Source: Pseudoalteromonas denitrificans DSM 6059 (GTDB lineage: Bacteria; Pseudomonadota; Gammaproteobacteria; Enterobacterales; Alteromonadaceae). Taken from it: a DNA stretch of 64,000 bases. The notes beneath the pieces are model-generated. The model was not told the DNA's origin. It did not search any database and saw only the letters and a program-made list of their open reading frames with translations. The DNA lies in NCBI RefSeq assembly GCF_900112265.1, contig NZ_FOLO01000002.1, positions 56,205-120,204 on the forward strand. The letters are read 5' to 3'. Position 1 is the first letter of the stretch. Each line of letters opens with the position of its first letter. A program made the translations under genes and the position numbers. Shown here piece after piece: positions 1-9,629 of this stretch.

Positions 1-3000
1 TCTAATGAGCTAACAGCATTAATTAACTCAGTTAGCTGAGCTTGGTTATCAGTATTGTTAATGCTGTTTGATATTTTGTTTGCTATGGTACTGAGTTGTT
101 CTTGCGTACTTGTTTCCTTGATAGATTCGGCTAATGCATAAAATTGATCTGAATGATCCCAGCTTAAGGTTTTTTTATCGAGTTTACTCGATATGTTTTC
201 AAGTGCTTCGTGTAATAAACTCATTTGATTTACAGCTAACATTGCAGGGCTCCCTGCAGTATCTAAGCTATTTAATCGACTGAAACTATCTTTAATATTT
301 TGGAAACGTTCGGTTTCATCTTTGGTTAAAGTGCCTCTGAGTTCTCCTAATTTAAGCAAGTTCTCTTCACTGCCTTTACTGAGTGTTTGTGCTTCACCTT
401 GATAATGATCTTGAATAAGGCTTTCGAGTTCTTCATCATTCATCACTGCAACTACTTTTTCAGCCATTTTATTCATGTTTCTATAACTGCCTTGTAGCTT
501 AAATGGCGGCTCTGTACGGTATTTGTCATCCTGCGCCGCAGAGGCAATATACTGGGCATTTACTTTTAGAACAGTTTGGCGAATCACGATTAATTTACTT
601 AATACGGCTTGTATCTCATTTGCTTCCGCCTGGCTATAACCATGTTCTAGTTCATTTAATGAAATATCTTCGCCTCCACAAATTCGTATCAACTTATATA
701 GATCTTGCATATTACGATTAGCAAGCGGTGCTAATACTGAATTTGAAGTCATGGCATTTTCAATAAAGCTCATGGCAAACTCACTTTCACAACCTGATAA
801 TGTATCACCTAAGTTATAGATGTCAGCACGATTTGATAACATGTCAGGAATTTTAAAGCTTTCACCAGACTCTGTATAAGGATTTCCAGCCATCACTACA
901 GCAAATTTTTTACCACGTAAATCGTAGGTTTTACTTTTTCCTTTCCATACACCATCGATGCGACGAGAGCCATCACATAAAGAAATAAACTTTTGTAAGA
1001 ATTCAGGGTTAGTATGTTGAATATCATCCAAGTACAACATTACATTATTGCCCATTTCAAAGCTTTGATTTATTTTTTCAATTTCTTTTTCTGCAGTTGC
1101 ATTTATAGCTTGAGCAGGATCGAGTGAAACTTGATCATGTCCGATTGACGGACAATTTACTTTTACAAAAGTAAGACCTAAACGATTGGTTATATATTCA
1201 ATAAGAGTTGTTTTACCATAACCTGGAGGGGAAATAAGTAATAACATACCCATTAAATCGGTACGTTTATTATTACCAGCAGCACCAATTTGTTTTGCTA
1301 GGTTATCGCCTATGATAGGGAAATAAACTTTGTCGATTAACTGGTTTCGCACAAATGAGCTTAAAGGTCGGGCTTTAAACTCATCTAACTGTAAGCGCTC
1401 TTTTTCTTCAATTAAAATTTCAGTTCTGAGTTGATGGTAGTCATTAAATGCTGGTACTTGAATTTGTTGATAAGTATGGCTTCGGGCAAAAAAGTCAGCA
1501 TAGTCTACTTCAATGTTTTGTTCTTTTATTCGGCTATGTTGCCCCATTAACCCCGTTACTATAGAGGTGTTTTTATTATCTAAGACTTTAAACTTTAAGC
1601 TACCTTGTTGTATTTGCATTAAATAATGAGCAGCTTCCATGGCAATCGTTTGAGCATAAGGTTTATTTGTTGATAAGTTATAAGCATTAAGCCAGTTTAA
1701 AAAAAGTTTCCAATGTGCGCTGAGTTCACACATTTGATCATTTGCTTGCTGTAAATTTTCATAAATTCCTTTGCTTTTTATATCTTGTATAAACTGCTCC
1801 GATAGATTTTTTGCGCTTAATGACACTGAAAACTCAGGGTGGTCTTTAGTATTTTGAATACATGCAAGTTCATTTAGTAAATACTGTGCGCTAATACCTG
1901 CATTGGCGTTTAACTTTGCATTTTGTAATTTAGGTTCAGCTTTAAGAAAATTTTGTAATGCGTTTTCAGTTTCAAAGTTGAGCGAATTAAAAAAGCCTGA
2001 GTCATTAAAGTGTGCTTGCATTAATGCTGCATTTTTAGCTTGTTCTAATAATGTTTTTTGATATTCGCAGTCTTGTTTTATCCAAAATAAAGCTGCAAAA
2101 ATGCGCTCTGTTACCGGGTAAATTAATAAAGCATTATTTGATTTTTGGTTTAGTAACGCAGCTAAAATTAAAGTTGCGTCTTGGTCATGGATCCCTTTTT
2201 CATAACCTTCTTGGTATCTAGGTTCTGCAAAGGCTTGCACTAATTTAGGTAAGGTATTGTGTTTTTGCGCTTCAAGTAAAGTGGTAAAACTTAATTCATG
2301 TTCATCAGAGTCGGCCGCTAATAATATTTGGGACGCTAAATATTCACCTCGATAAATTTCATCTGACTCTGAGATGAGTGTTTGTTGCCATAAGTGTTTA
2401 TTTTTATCTAATGCCGTTTTGTGTATTTTATTATTTATGGTTTCAAAATAATCAGAACCAGTTAAGTGAAGCGTTAGCTCCCCATCTTTAGGTAATAAAG
2501 TTAAATCGAGCACTTGTTTATTGACACTAAATTGATGCTTTCCAATGGAAACTGTATTGCCGCTATCAGTGTAAATATCGAGTTTATCTCGTAAGCTGCG
2601 AATGCCTTGGTCTTTAGTTGCTTTAAGTTTGGCTTGCAAGTCATCGGCTTTAATTTGGTCATCAAGGTTTTTTAGTTCAGTAATTAAAGCCCTTAATTTA
2701 CTGATCATGGGATCTGATGCAAAATAAGTATTTAATACATCAAGTTCATTAAAGCTTTGAACTCGCCTATTAATACCTTGTAAAATACGCTCTGCGGCTG
2801 ATGATAAATTAAGGGCTCGTCGTTGTCTTGCATCAATTAAAGTTTGTTTATGTTTTTCAAAGCTATCGTAAATATCATCTCGTTTACTCAAAATATCTGC
2901 TAAAAATTCATCATATTCACTAAATTGAGATTCAAGTTCTTCTAGTTGAATCAATAAGCGAGATAACTGTTCATCACATTCTTGTGGTGTTTTTGCACTA

Positions 3001-5135
3001 TTGAGTGCACCGGTAACACTTTGGGATAATAATTTAAAACGGGCTGAAAATTCGGCTTTAGCTTCTACTGACCCTAAACTTTTACGTTTAATTTCTATGC
3101 TGGCTTTAGCGCGGTTTACTAAGCCATAAATGTTACTAATATCTTCTAAAATTTGAGTGCGAATACGGCTATCATCAATTTTCAGATCAAGCATAGTGTG
3201 GTTTAGTAAATCTAAACCTGTGCTTAGTTCATCTAAAGTAGTGATATATTGCTTTAATTCGGTAACGCTATCACAGTTTTCAGTTTGTTTTTCAATTTCT
3301 TTAAGGCTGGCATGATAAGGTGTTAATGCTTGATCTTGTTGTAAAAACTTAGCCGTTGCTTGGCTTAAATTTTCAGTGCTTTCATCAAGTTGTTGGTTAA
3401 TTAATTTAAGTGCTTGAAGATCCACGTACTTTAGTTCTTCAAGACTTATTAGCTGGCCTTGTTGCAGTTTTAATTCATTTAAAGCACTGACAAATTCACT
3501 CGCCTGTTTAAAACTATCAGGGCGAATTTTATTGTTTAAACTTTTAAAAGATTCTTCGGCTTGAGTGAGTGCTGTAACTGCTTTATTTTGTATTTCAGTC
3601 ACTTTTTCAAATTCATCTAAAACTTGCTCAGAAGTTTCAAATATTTGATGTAGGCAGGTTTCTATTTTGTTAAAAAAATCTTCATTTAGCCAATGGTAGC
3701 GATCAAATAAATTACGAGATAACGCTATCATGGCTTCATAATGATGAATTTGTGGACTCTGTTCATTAATCAATTTATGCAAACTATATAAATCGGAAAT
3801 GCCGCGTACTAGATCTGGGTTACCTATTTTTCCAAACAAGCTACCATCTTGAGGAGTATTTGCTGCAAATTGCGCTGAAACAAATGGGCTTTGCCAAATT
3901 TGTACTGGGTGTACACGTTCAGCTTCGTCTTTATCTGCTTTAAAGGTGAGGGCGGTGCCATCTTCAAATAAAGTATACCCATGACCAAAAATAGGGTTTT
4001 GTAGGTTTTTATCAATTAAATTATATGGAAATAAAGCATAACGGCCTTCTTTTGGTTCGTAAAAAACAAATAAAACGTCTTCGCCGTTGGGAGATTTTAT
4101 TTGTCTATGAAATTCTAGATCATCGGCTTTGTCTTCAAAGTAGCGAGTTTGGCCAGATTGTAAATAATAACCACCAGGATAAATAATACCGTGATTTTCT
4201 GGTAACTGCACACAGGCATTTCCTATCGCATCTTGGCGTAATACTGCATTAGATTCATGGTTAAATATTAAATAACGCCATTGTTTTTCTCGATAAGGTA
4301 ATATTTTTAATAAAATTAAAGAGCCTAGTTGCGCATATTCGAGTTCACAATCGGCTAAAGATTGGTTTTCATCTTCAACGGGTTCGTTATATATGCCTTT
4401 TCCACTACCAGTATTATTTTCTACTTTTATGGTCAGTGAGCCATTCAAAGTTTCAACAAATAACTTATCTAATACATTGATATGGGGGTGGCGACCTTCT
4501 TCATGTTCTTTTCGACTGGTTTTTATCCATTCAAAATCATGGTTTTGCACTGGTTTGAGCGTGCGGTCACCGCGATTATCAATATAGGTTATTTCATTGT
4601 CTGGTGAAATTGACCAGCTAAATACACGAATGTCGCTTATGCGTTCGCCAATTTGAAATGTGGCAAAAAGTTTACTGCCTTGCTGATAAAAATGTTGTAA
4701 TTGTGCTTTTTTGTAATAAGTATAAAGTTCGTTAAAGTCGCGTTCAAAACGACTATCAGCAAAAAAGCTACCTTCAAGGCTTATGTCTTCAACTTCAAAG
4801 TGATCATCTTGCGCAATTAGTTTATGTAAACTAAACACATCTTTGATACTGGTTGTCGTTTTTAAGCCAATAAAGACATTAAAGGCAAAAATTAAGGTAT
4901 CACCAATGCAAATAATATCTCTGGGAATACAGTTGTTTTCGGTGCGAACTCTCACGCGACCTTTTACTTTTAGCTCCGTACTACCAAATGTTTTTATGCG
5001 GTCTGTATTCACACTGTCAATTTGAGTTTTGAGTTCGGAGCCAAAATTTAATAAACGCCTTTTGATTAACTCATAAGAGCCACCTTCTAAAGTCACTGTA
5101 TTTTCAGATTGTTCAGTCTTATTTGCATCCGTCAT
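1..5135 (-). CDS. Giant AAA+ ATPase, DUF3686 'DNA repair ATPase' family (3' end outside window)
   Basis: Open frame of 1,711 codons with no stop before the window edge, so the C-terminus is missing. The start at 5135 (MTDANKTEQ) has an AGGA box 8-9 nt upstream. The N-terminal ~450 residues resemble the DUF3686 domain found in proteins annotated as DNA-repair ATPases. Residues ~470-820 are heptad-rich, probably coiled coil. A Walker A motif (SPPGYGKTTL, ~residue 1300) and Walker B (MLYLDDIQH, ~1360) mark a C-terminal AAA+ module. 'DNA repair' is only the inherited family name; nothing here shows DNA binding. It follows the flotillin gene by 72 nt and is the last visible member of the envelope-stress array, which suggests a role with the membrane scaffold. 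Family assignment is fairly secure, function is not. Confidence 0.8.
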   Translation of the reverse strand, partial: MTDANKTEQSENTVTLEGGSYELIKRRLLNFGSELKTQIDSVNTDRIKTFGSTELKVKGRVRVRTENNCIPRDIICIGDTLIFAFNVFIGLKTTTSIKDVFSLHKLIAQDDHFEVEDISLEGSFFADSRFERDFNELYTYYKKAQLQHFYQQGSKLFATFQIGERISDIRVFSWSISPDNEITYIDNRGDRTLKPVQNHDFEWIKTSRKEHEEGRHPHINVLDKLFVETLNGSLTIKVENNTGSGKGIYNEPVEDENQSLADCELEYAQLGSLILLKILPYREKQWRYLIFNHESNAVLRQDAIGNACVQLPENHGIIYPGGYYLQSGQTRYFEDKADDLEFHRQIKSPNGEDVLFVFYEPKEGRYALFPYNLIDKNLQNPIFGHGYTLFEDGTALTFKADKDEAERVHPVQIWQSPFVSAQFAANTPQDGSLFGKIGNPDLVRGISDLYSLHKLINEQSPQIHHYEAMIALSRNLFDRYHWLNEDFFNKIETCLHQIFETSEQVLDEFEKVTEIQNKAVTALTQAEESFKSLNNKIRPDSFKQASEFVSALNELKLQQGQLISLEELKYVDLQALKLINQQLDESTENLSQATAKFLQQDQALTPYHASLKEIEKQTENCDSVTELKQYITTLDELSTGLDLLNHTMLDLKIDDSRIRTQILEDISNIYGLVNRAKASIEIKRKSLGSVEAKAEFSARFKLLSQSVTGALNSAKTPQECDEQLSRLLIQLEELESQFSEYDEFLADILSKRDDIYDSFEKHKQTLIDARQRRALNLSSAAERILQGINRRVQSFNELDVLNTYFASDPMISKLRALITELKNLDDQIKADDLQAKLKATKDQGIRSLRDKLDIYTDSGNTVSIGKHQFSVNKQVLDLTLLPKDGELTLHLTGSDYFETINNKIHKTALDKNKHLWQQTLISESDEIYRGEYLASQILLAADSDEHELSFTTLLEAQKHNTLPKLVQAFAEPRYQEGYEKGIHDQDATLILAALLNQKSNNALLIYPVTERIFAALFWIKQDCEYQKTLLEQAKNAALMQAHFNDSGFFNSLNFETENALQNFLKAEPKLQNAKLNANAGISAQYLLNELACIQNTKDHPEFSVSLSAKNLSEQFIQDIKSKGIYENLQQANDQMCELSAHWKLFLNWLNAYNLSTNKPYAQTIAMEAAHYLMQIQQGSLKFKVLDNKNTSIVTGLMGQHSRIKEQNIEVDYADFFARSHTYQQIQVPAFNDYHQLRTEILIEEKERLQLDEFKARPLSSFVRNQLIDKVYFPIIGDNLAKQIGAAGNNKRTDLMGMLLLISPPGYGKTTLIEYITNRLGLTFVKVNCPSIGHDQVSLDPAQAINATAEKEIEKINQSFEMGNNVMLYLDDIQHTNPEFLQKFISLCDGSRRIDGVWKGKSKTYDLRGKKFAVVMAGNPYTESGESFKIPDMLSNRADIYNLGDTLSGCESEFAMSFIENAMTSNSVLAPLANRNMQDLYKLIRICGGEDISLNELEHGYSQAEANEIQAVLSKLIVIRQTVLKVNAQYIASAAQDDKYRTEPPFKLQGSYRNMNKMAEKVVAVMNDEELESLIQDHYQGEAQTLSKGSEENLLKLGELRGTLTKDETERFQNIKDSFSRLNSLDTAGSPAMLAVNQMSLLHEALENISSKLDKKTLSWDHSDQFYALAESIKETSTQEQLSTIANKISNSINNTDNQAQLTELINAVSSL

Positions 5136-5207
5136 TTATTAAATCCTAGTTTCCTGAAGTTTCATTTGTAAAAGAGATTGTTAGCCCGCCAAGCGGGCTA
5201 GAAATGA

Positions 5208-7286
5208 TTAATCATTTTGTTTATTTGTTGAATTAAGCCCTGAACTTAACAAGCTTAATAATTGATTCTTATCAGGGTGAGAATTTAACTGACTTAGTAA
5301 TTTACTCATATTTAAGTTTTTTAAAGTGGCACTTGAACCTTCTGCACCTGATAAAACACCTTTTAAATCTTCAAGTAAATTACGCTCTCCATTTAAGTGA
5401 TCTTTAAATACAGATTTAACGACGTCACTTTCGTCAACCAAACCATCAATTGATTTACCTAAAGTAATTGCTTTCATGAATTGATTAAAGAATTGGCCAT
5501 CACCACCCATAATATTGATATCTGCACTGCCTAAGGCTTTTGCCATCACTTCAGCTTGATTGGATGCGATATCTTTATTGGCATCTATTGATGCTAAAGC
5601 TAAGTCTTTTTTCTGGCCTAGCTGTAGTGTATAGGTTTCGTAATCACGGGCTTCTTTACTCATAGCATTTAGTGCTTCAAGTTTTTCTTCTAAACCCTTG
5701 GCTTCTGCTGTCATACGACGTTCAAGATTCAGCGCTTCTGCTTCACCTTGTTTTTCCAAAGCTTCAGCCATTGCTTGTTTCACTTGTGCATCCGCTAAAC
5801 CGATTTCTCGTTCACCTTGTGCTTTAGCTTCAAGTTTTTGTTTTAATATTTTAGCTTCAGCTTCTCCCTGTGCTGCATTTGCTTGTGCTTTGGCTTTTAT
5901 AACATCAGCTTCGGCTAAGCCAATCGCAGCTGTTTCTACTTTTGTCGCCTCAGCAAGCACTTTCTTAGATTCCGCTGTTTGATTGGCTACTCTTAATTCT
6001 GCTGCGGCTAAAGTTTCTTGTTCTCTGGCTTTGTATTCAGCTGATTGCTCAGATGCTTTGGCGGCTTCAATATCTTTTACTAAAGCTTGTTCAGCCTCTG
6101 CTTTGGCACGAATAATAATAGATTCTTTTTCACGCTCAGCAGCTGCAAGTACCTGCACATCTTTAATACGCTCTTCTTCTTCGGCAACTGTTTTTTCAAC
6201 GGCGACACGGTCACGTACAACTTCAGCTATTTCTTTACGTTCAACTTCTAAAGATTTCTCTTTATTAATGCGTAATATTTCAGTTTCTTTTTCTCTCTCA
6301 ATTTGTTCAATTTGGCGAGCTCGTAATACTTTTTCTTCTTCTATCGCAAGTACACGCAGTCTGTTTTGTTCAGCAATATCAAGTTCTCGTTGCTTGTTTT
6401 GTTCTGCAATACCAATTGTTTCATCTGTTTGCAGACGAGCCTGTTCTGATTTTAAACGTTCTTCTTCTTGTACTTTGTCTGTTTCTGCTGTTTCGCGAGC
6501 CTGAACCGATGCAACTTCTCTTGCTTGTTTGGCTTTTGCATCTTCTTCTTGACGTTCTAACTCAAGAGATTTCTCTTTTGCGTCGGCGTCTTGTCTTTTT
6601 ATTTGAATTTCTTCATCGTTCTTTAATTGATTGGTTGCCACATTTTGTGCGGCCGTCATTTCCGTGATACGGCGGATACCTTCTGCATCTAAAATATTTT
6701 GAGGATCAAGCTTAGTGATCGAAGTTTGTTCTAAATAATCGATTGCAACATCTTCTAAGGTATAGCCAGATAAGTCTTGACCAATGACTTCTTTGATTTT
6801 GTCTCTAAACTGGTTTCGCTGTGTAAATAGCTCAACAAAATCAAGCTGTTTACCTACCGTTTTAAGTGCTTCTGAGAATTTAGCTTCAAATAATTCTTGC
6901 AGAGTTTCAGGGTAAGATGCACGTTCACAACCAACTTGTTTAGCTACTCGTAAAATATCTTCTTTATTTTCATTTACACGAATGTAAAAGGTGATAGTGA
7001 TATCGGCACGAATATTATCTTTACAGATCAAGCCGCCTTTATCTTTGCGCTCTAATACCATGCGTTTTGTTGAAATATCCATTACTTCCATTTTATGGAT
7101 CACGGGATAAACAATACCGCCCGTAGTTGTGACATCAGGTTCTTTTTTCATTTTATTGATTATCAAAGCCTGACCTTGATCAACTTTACGGTAGAATTTG
7201 CCAACGATCAGTAAAATGGCAAAAATAATGGCAATGCCTATGCCAACAAAAGTTAATATTGGGACTATATTATCTAAAAATTCCAT
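5208..7286 (-). CDS. yqiK: Flotillin family inner-membrane protein YqiK
   Basis: 692 aa. One N-terminal membrane segment (residues ~8-28) is followed by an SPFH/band-7 domain (~30-210), then a very long Ala/Glu/Lys/Gln-rich coiled coil (~215-560) and a flotillin-type C-terminus. Flotillins of this family oligomerise on the inner membrane and organise membrane microdomains. E. coli YqiK is ~550 aa, so the coil is extended here. The start at 7286 has a GGAA box 6 nt upstream. It lies downstream of YqiJ, as in E. coli, and upstream of the giant ATPase. The repetitive Ala/Glu coil produces long spurious open frames on the opposite strand (5698-6667), which are not genes. Confidence 0.93.
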   Translation of the reverse strand: MEFLDNIVPILTFVGIGIAIIFAILLIVGKFYRKVDQGQALIINKMKKEPDVTTTGGIVYPVIHKMEVMDISTKRMVLERKDKGGLICKDNIRADITITFYIRVNENKEDILRVAKQVGCERASYPETLQELFEAKFSEALKTVGKQLDFVELFTQRNQFRDKIKEVIGQDLSGYTLEDVAIDYLEQTSITKLDPQNILDAEGIRRITEMTAAQNVATNQLKNDEEIQIKRQDADAKEKSLELERQEEDAKAKQAREVASVQARETAETDKVQEEERLKSEQARLQTDETIGIAEQNKQRELDIAEQNRLRVLAIEEEKVLRARQIEQIEREKETEILRINKEKSLEVERKEIAEVVRDRVAVEKTVAEEEERIKDVQVLAAAEREKESIIIRAKAEAEQALVKDIEAAKASEQSAEYKAREQETLAAAELRVANQTAESKKVLAEATKVETAAIGLAEADVIKAKAQANAAQGEAEAKILKQKLEAKAQGEREIGLADAQVKQAMAEALEKQGEAEALNLERRMTAEAKGLEEKLEALNAMSKEARDYETYTLQLGQKKDLALASIDANKDIASNQAEVMAKALGSADINIMGGDGQFFNQFMKAITLGKSIDGLVDESDVVKSVFKDHLNGERNLLEDLKGVLSGAEGSSATLKNLNMSKLLSQLNSHPDKNQLLSLLSSGLNSTNKQND

Positions 7287-7363
7287 GTTGTTTCCTAACT
7301 GTTTTAAAATAAATTAGGGCTAGATCAGCCTGCTAGTTTTTATTCTTTGTGAGATTAAAGGTT

Positions 7364-7984
7364 TTAAGCCCAAGGTTTTGGAGCAATTATATAGCTGTGG
7401 TTTTCACTCATATGCTCTATTAAAATTGCATTATCGCCGAGGTTAAATTGATGTGTATCGTCTTGAATTCGAATTTCAACTAATTGTTCTGTACCTTGAA
7501 AGGTCACTCGTGCCTGTCCAAATGTATCTGTTACTTTTGATGTTGCAATGACGCACTCCAAGCCTACAAAATCATTTTTAGTAGCCGTTTCTTTACTGGT
7601 AAAAAAGCGTTTTAGTGGTTTGGCTAAAATGCTTGTAATAGGTAAAGCTAAAATGCTTGATACTAGCATGATGGTGATACCAAAAAGGTAATATAAATTA
7701 TTGTTTTCATTTGGTAAAAACCAGGTTTGAGCATAAGTGCTAATAAGCCAAGAGCTCATGATCATTAAGCTGGCAGATACTGTCAGTGGAATATCGGTTA
7801 ACCCTAAGCTATTAAATAGCCCAGATGTCGCCGCGTTTGTTTGTGATTCTATTTCAACATCGGCTTCAAACATATCGATATCAGCTAATCCTGCAATAGT
7901 AACTAGCCAGAAAATAATCACAATGATTAGTAATACTGAAAATATAACTGTCGGGAAGGTAAGTGCTGTATTTAAAAAGTCCAT
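7364..7984 (-). CDS. yqiJ: YqiJ/OB-fold membrane protein, partner of flotillin
   Basis: 206 aa using the start at 7984 (MDFLNTALTF), which has a GGAG box 6 nt upstream. An in-frame ATG at 8029 adds 15 residues with no good ribosome site. Three or four hydrophobic segments occupy the first ~130 residues, and a C-terminal soluble ~65 residues (LECVIATSKV...ILIEHMSE) look like the NfeD/OB-fold domain. Such small membrane proteins are encoded next to flotillins and are thought to anchor or modulate them. The gene is 77 nt upstream of yqiK on the same strand. The call rests on this arrangement and domain layout. Confidence 0.85.
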   Translation of the reverse strand: MDFLNTALTFPTVIFSVLLIIVIIFWLVTIAGLADIDMFEADVEIESQTNAATSGLFNSLGLTDIPLTVSASLMIMSSWLISTYAQTWFLPNENNNLYYLFGITIMLVSSILALPITSILAKPLKRFFTSKETATKNDFVGLECVIATSKVTDTFGQARVTFQGTEQLVEIRIQDDTHQFNLGDNAILIEHMSENHSYIIAPKPWA

Positions 7985-8107
7985 ATTCACTCCATTGGTA
8001 GATTTGCAGCGCATTTCTACTTGGGCCACACAGTGGCATTTAATTATTATTCGCTGTTTTTAGCGGGTAATGCTTTCCTTGTATATTAAAACATAAGTTA
8101 ATTTATA

Positions 8108-8524
8108 TTAAGGTTTTTTATCTGGATAACGTGTATCTATGGTTTTTAATGAACGTAAAAATAATCCTAATCCACCCATGCTGAGTATTAAAATAACAAT
8201 TAAATCAAATGAGCTCATACTTGCAAAAGTAAACCTGATTGAGCTGATAACGCCAAATATAAGTGCGGTAAGTGAACCAAATGATAAAATCCACCCTAAA
8301 ATATTTTTGCTGTTATAGAAAATTAAACCTATACCAAAAATAAAAGGGATCATCACCATGCCACTTGTAATGCTCATTCCTGAAAAGCCATAAAGTCGCG
8401 TGCCCATACCAAAAGATGAACTTACTTTTATGGCATTCAGTAGCATATAAAAACCACCACTCATCATGATTAAACCGATAAAAAAGTTGCCAATACCACC
8501 TGATGTTCCACCTGCACCTTTCAT
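8108..8524 (-). CDS. Small polytopic membrane protein, unknown function
   Basis: 138 aa from the ATG at 8524 (MKGAGGTSGG), chosen because AAGGA lies 5 nt upstream and the previous gene stops one base away (8526). The upstream ATG at 8557 would overlap that gene. It has a glycine-rich N-terminus and about four hydrophobic helices (residues ~10-30, 50-70, 78-98, 107-127) with a short basic tail ending DKKP. I recognise no family. Its place between the ribbon-helix-helix-like gene and yqiJ says it belongs to the same envelope operon. Confidence 0.75.
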   Translation of the reverse strand: MKGAGGTSGGIGNFFIGLIMMSGGFYMLLNAIKVSSSFGMGTRLYGFSGMSITSGMVMIPFIFGIGLIFYNSKNILGWILSFGSLTALIFGVISSIRFTFASMSSFDLIVILILSMGGLGLFLRSLKTIDTRYPDKKP

Positions 8525-8525
8525 A

Positions 8526-8852
8526 TTAGTCCTTGTTTTTTTGTGTTGCATATTCAATTAGAATATCTGCTACTTTTTGCTTTACGGCACGTTTATCATC
8601 AATATTAACTTCAAAACGCTGCGCTAATTGTTTTATTTCGTCATCATTGAGATTGAACGATAGTCTTTGGCGAGTTTTTTTAGATTTAACATCTAATTCT
8701 AAAATTTTACGGATCATATCAGAAGGTGTTAACTCTTCATCAATCGCCTGTTTTTTAATGTTTTTTTGTACTTCACTGCTTAAGTCAAAAGCCATCTGTG
8801 TGGCACGAATGGCTTTTTCTTGTTTTAGCCAAGTATCTTCTTTTTTGATCAT
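8526..8852 (-). CDS. Small ribbon-helix-helix-like protein, unknown function
   Basis: 108 aa, charged and without membrane segments. Two similar halves can be seen: residues ~20-50 (MAFDLSSEVQKNIKKQAIDE...SDMIRKIL) and ~60-105 (QRLSFNLNDDEIKQLAQRF). Each has a short strand followed by helices, as in ribbon-helix-helix or CopG-type proteins. It may bind DNA or act as an adaptor. Its start overlaps the stop of the DUF2491 gene by 4 nt (ATGA), so the two are translationally coupled. It could control one of the palindromes seen in this operon; that is a guess. Confidence 0.65.
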   Translation of the reverse strand: MIKKEDTWLKQEKAIRATQMAFDLSSEVQKNIKKQAIDEELTPSDMIRKILELDVKSKKTRQRLSFNLNDDEIKQLAQRFEVNIDDKRAVKQKVADILIEYATQKNKD

Positions 8853-9487
8853 GTAGCACTACCAGGAAAAAGATCAACGATATCAGTGATAGGGCGGGTA
8901 AGTGTGAGTGATATTTCAGTTTCACCACCGTCCCAAACCTCAATGTTTAGGCTGTGACTGCCTTGAGGTGACTCTAAATAAATAATTTCACAAGGCTCTC
9001 CGCTTTCATCTTGATAACGAGGTAAAGTTAAATTGCGATAGTCTTTTTCATGAAAATAGGCAACATAAGGCGCTTCAGCTTGTTTATATTCTTGTGCTAA
9101 AAAGTGGCTAAATTCTTTAGGTATATTTTTAGTATTGAGGTGAGTTAAACCTGCTTCATCAAAAATACGGGCAAATTCATCAAGGGTAAAAATGGAGTCG
9201 ACATCATCACGTTGAATTTTTATAGAGAAGTTAGCCCACTGTTCGCCGTCTTCTTTTTCTATTTGTAAAAAAACGACTTGGCCAGAATCAGTTTCTAATA
9301 CAAACTCGGTATCTGAATTTCGTTCATATTGATACGTTTGCACATTAGCTACTTTAAGCATTTGGCCTTTAAGCCATGCTGGGTAAGCAAACGAATCTAT
9401 TATTTGTAGCATATCTCCTGATTTTAATTCACATGCTGTATTAAGTTGGCGTTCTGGTTTTTTTTTTGATTTGAAAAAACTAAACAT
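8849..9487 (-). CDS. DUF2491 family protein (YjfK-like)
   Basis: 212 aa with the start at 9487 (MFSFFKSKKKPERQ), which matches the usual N-terminus of this family. A longer frame to 9610 would add 41 residues that do not look conserved. The protein is soluble and acidic, rich in beta strands, with a C-terminal segment (IEVWDGGETEISLTLTRP) typical of YjfK. YjfK is encoded next to YjfJ (PspA-like) in E. coli; its biochemical role is unknown. The ribosome site is weak (GGGACG), and a perfect palindrome hairpin (9509-9524) sits just upstream in the leader, so translation may be controlled. Confidence 0.8.
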   Translation of the reverse strand: MFSFFKSKKKPERQLNTACELKSGDMLQIIDSFAYPAWLKGQMLKVANVQTYQYERNSDTEFVLETDSGQVVFLQIEKEDGEQWANFSIKIQRDDVDSIFTLDEFARIFDEAGLTHLNTKNIPKEFSHFLAQEYKQAEAPYVAYFHEKDYRNLTLPRYQDESGEPCEIIYLESPQGSHSLNIEVWDGGETEISLTLTRPITDIVDLFPGSAT

Positions 9488-9508
9488 AGGGGCGTCCCGT
9501 AATGAAGG

Positions 9509-9524
9509 AGGGGATTGATCCCCT
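9509..9524 (-). repeat. Perfect hairpin in the DUF2491 leader
   Basis: AGGGGAT-TG-ATCCCCT palindrome, 22 bp before the chosen start of the DUF2491 gene. It may regulate translation or be a processing site. Confidence 0.5.
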
Positions 9525-9586
9525 AAAGGTTTATCTCTAAAAATAGTTTTAGAGTCATTAAATACAATAAAGAGGTTAAAAACAAA

Positions 9587-9616
9587 AAGTTTATGAGTAT
9601 TCAAACTCACAAACTT
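9587..9616 (-). terminator. Partial terminator after pspA
   Basis: On the minus strand: AAGTTTGTGAGT, 6-nt loop, ACTCATAAACTT (one mismatch), followed by TTTGTTTTT. It begins 14 nt after the pspA stop and may reduce read-through into the downstream genes. Confidence 0.5.
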
Positions 9617-9629
9617 TGTTTTTATTAGC

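Noticed and set aside
5698..6667. Long plus-strand open frames opposite yqiK
   Set aside because: They are Ala/Ser/Arg-rich mirror translations of the repetitive coiled coil in the flotillin gene, with no ribosome sites.
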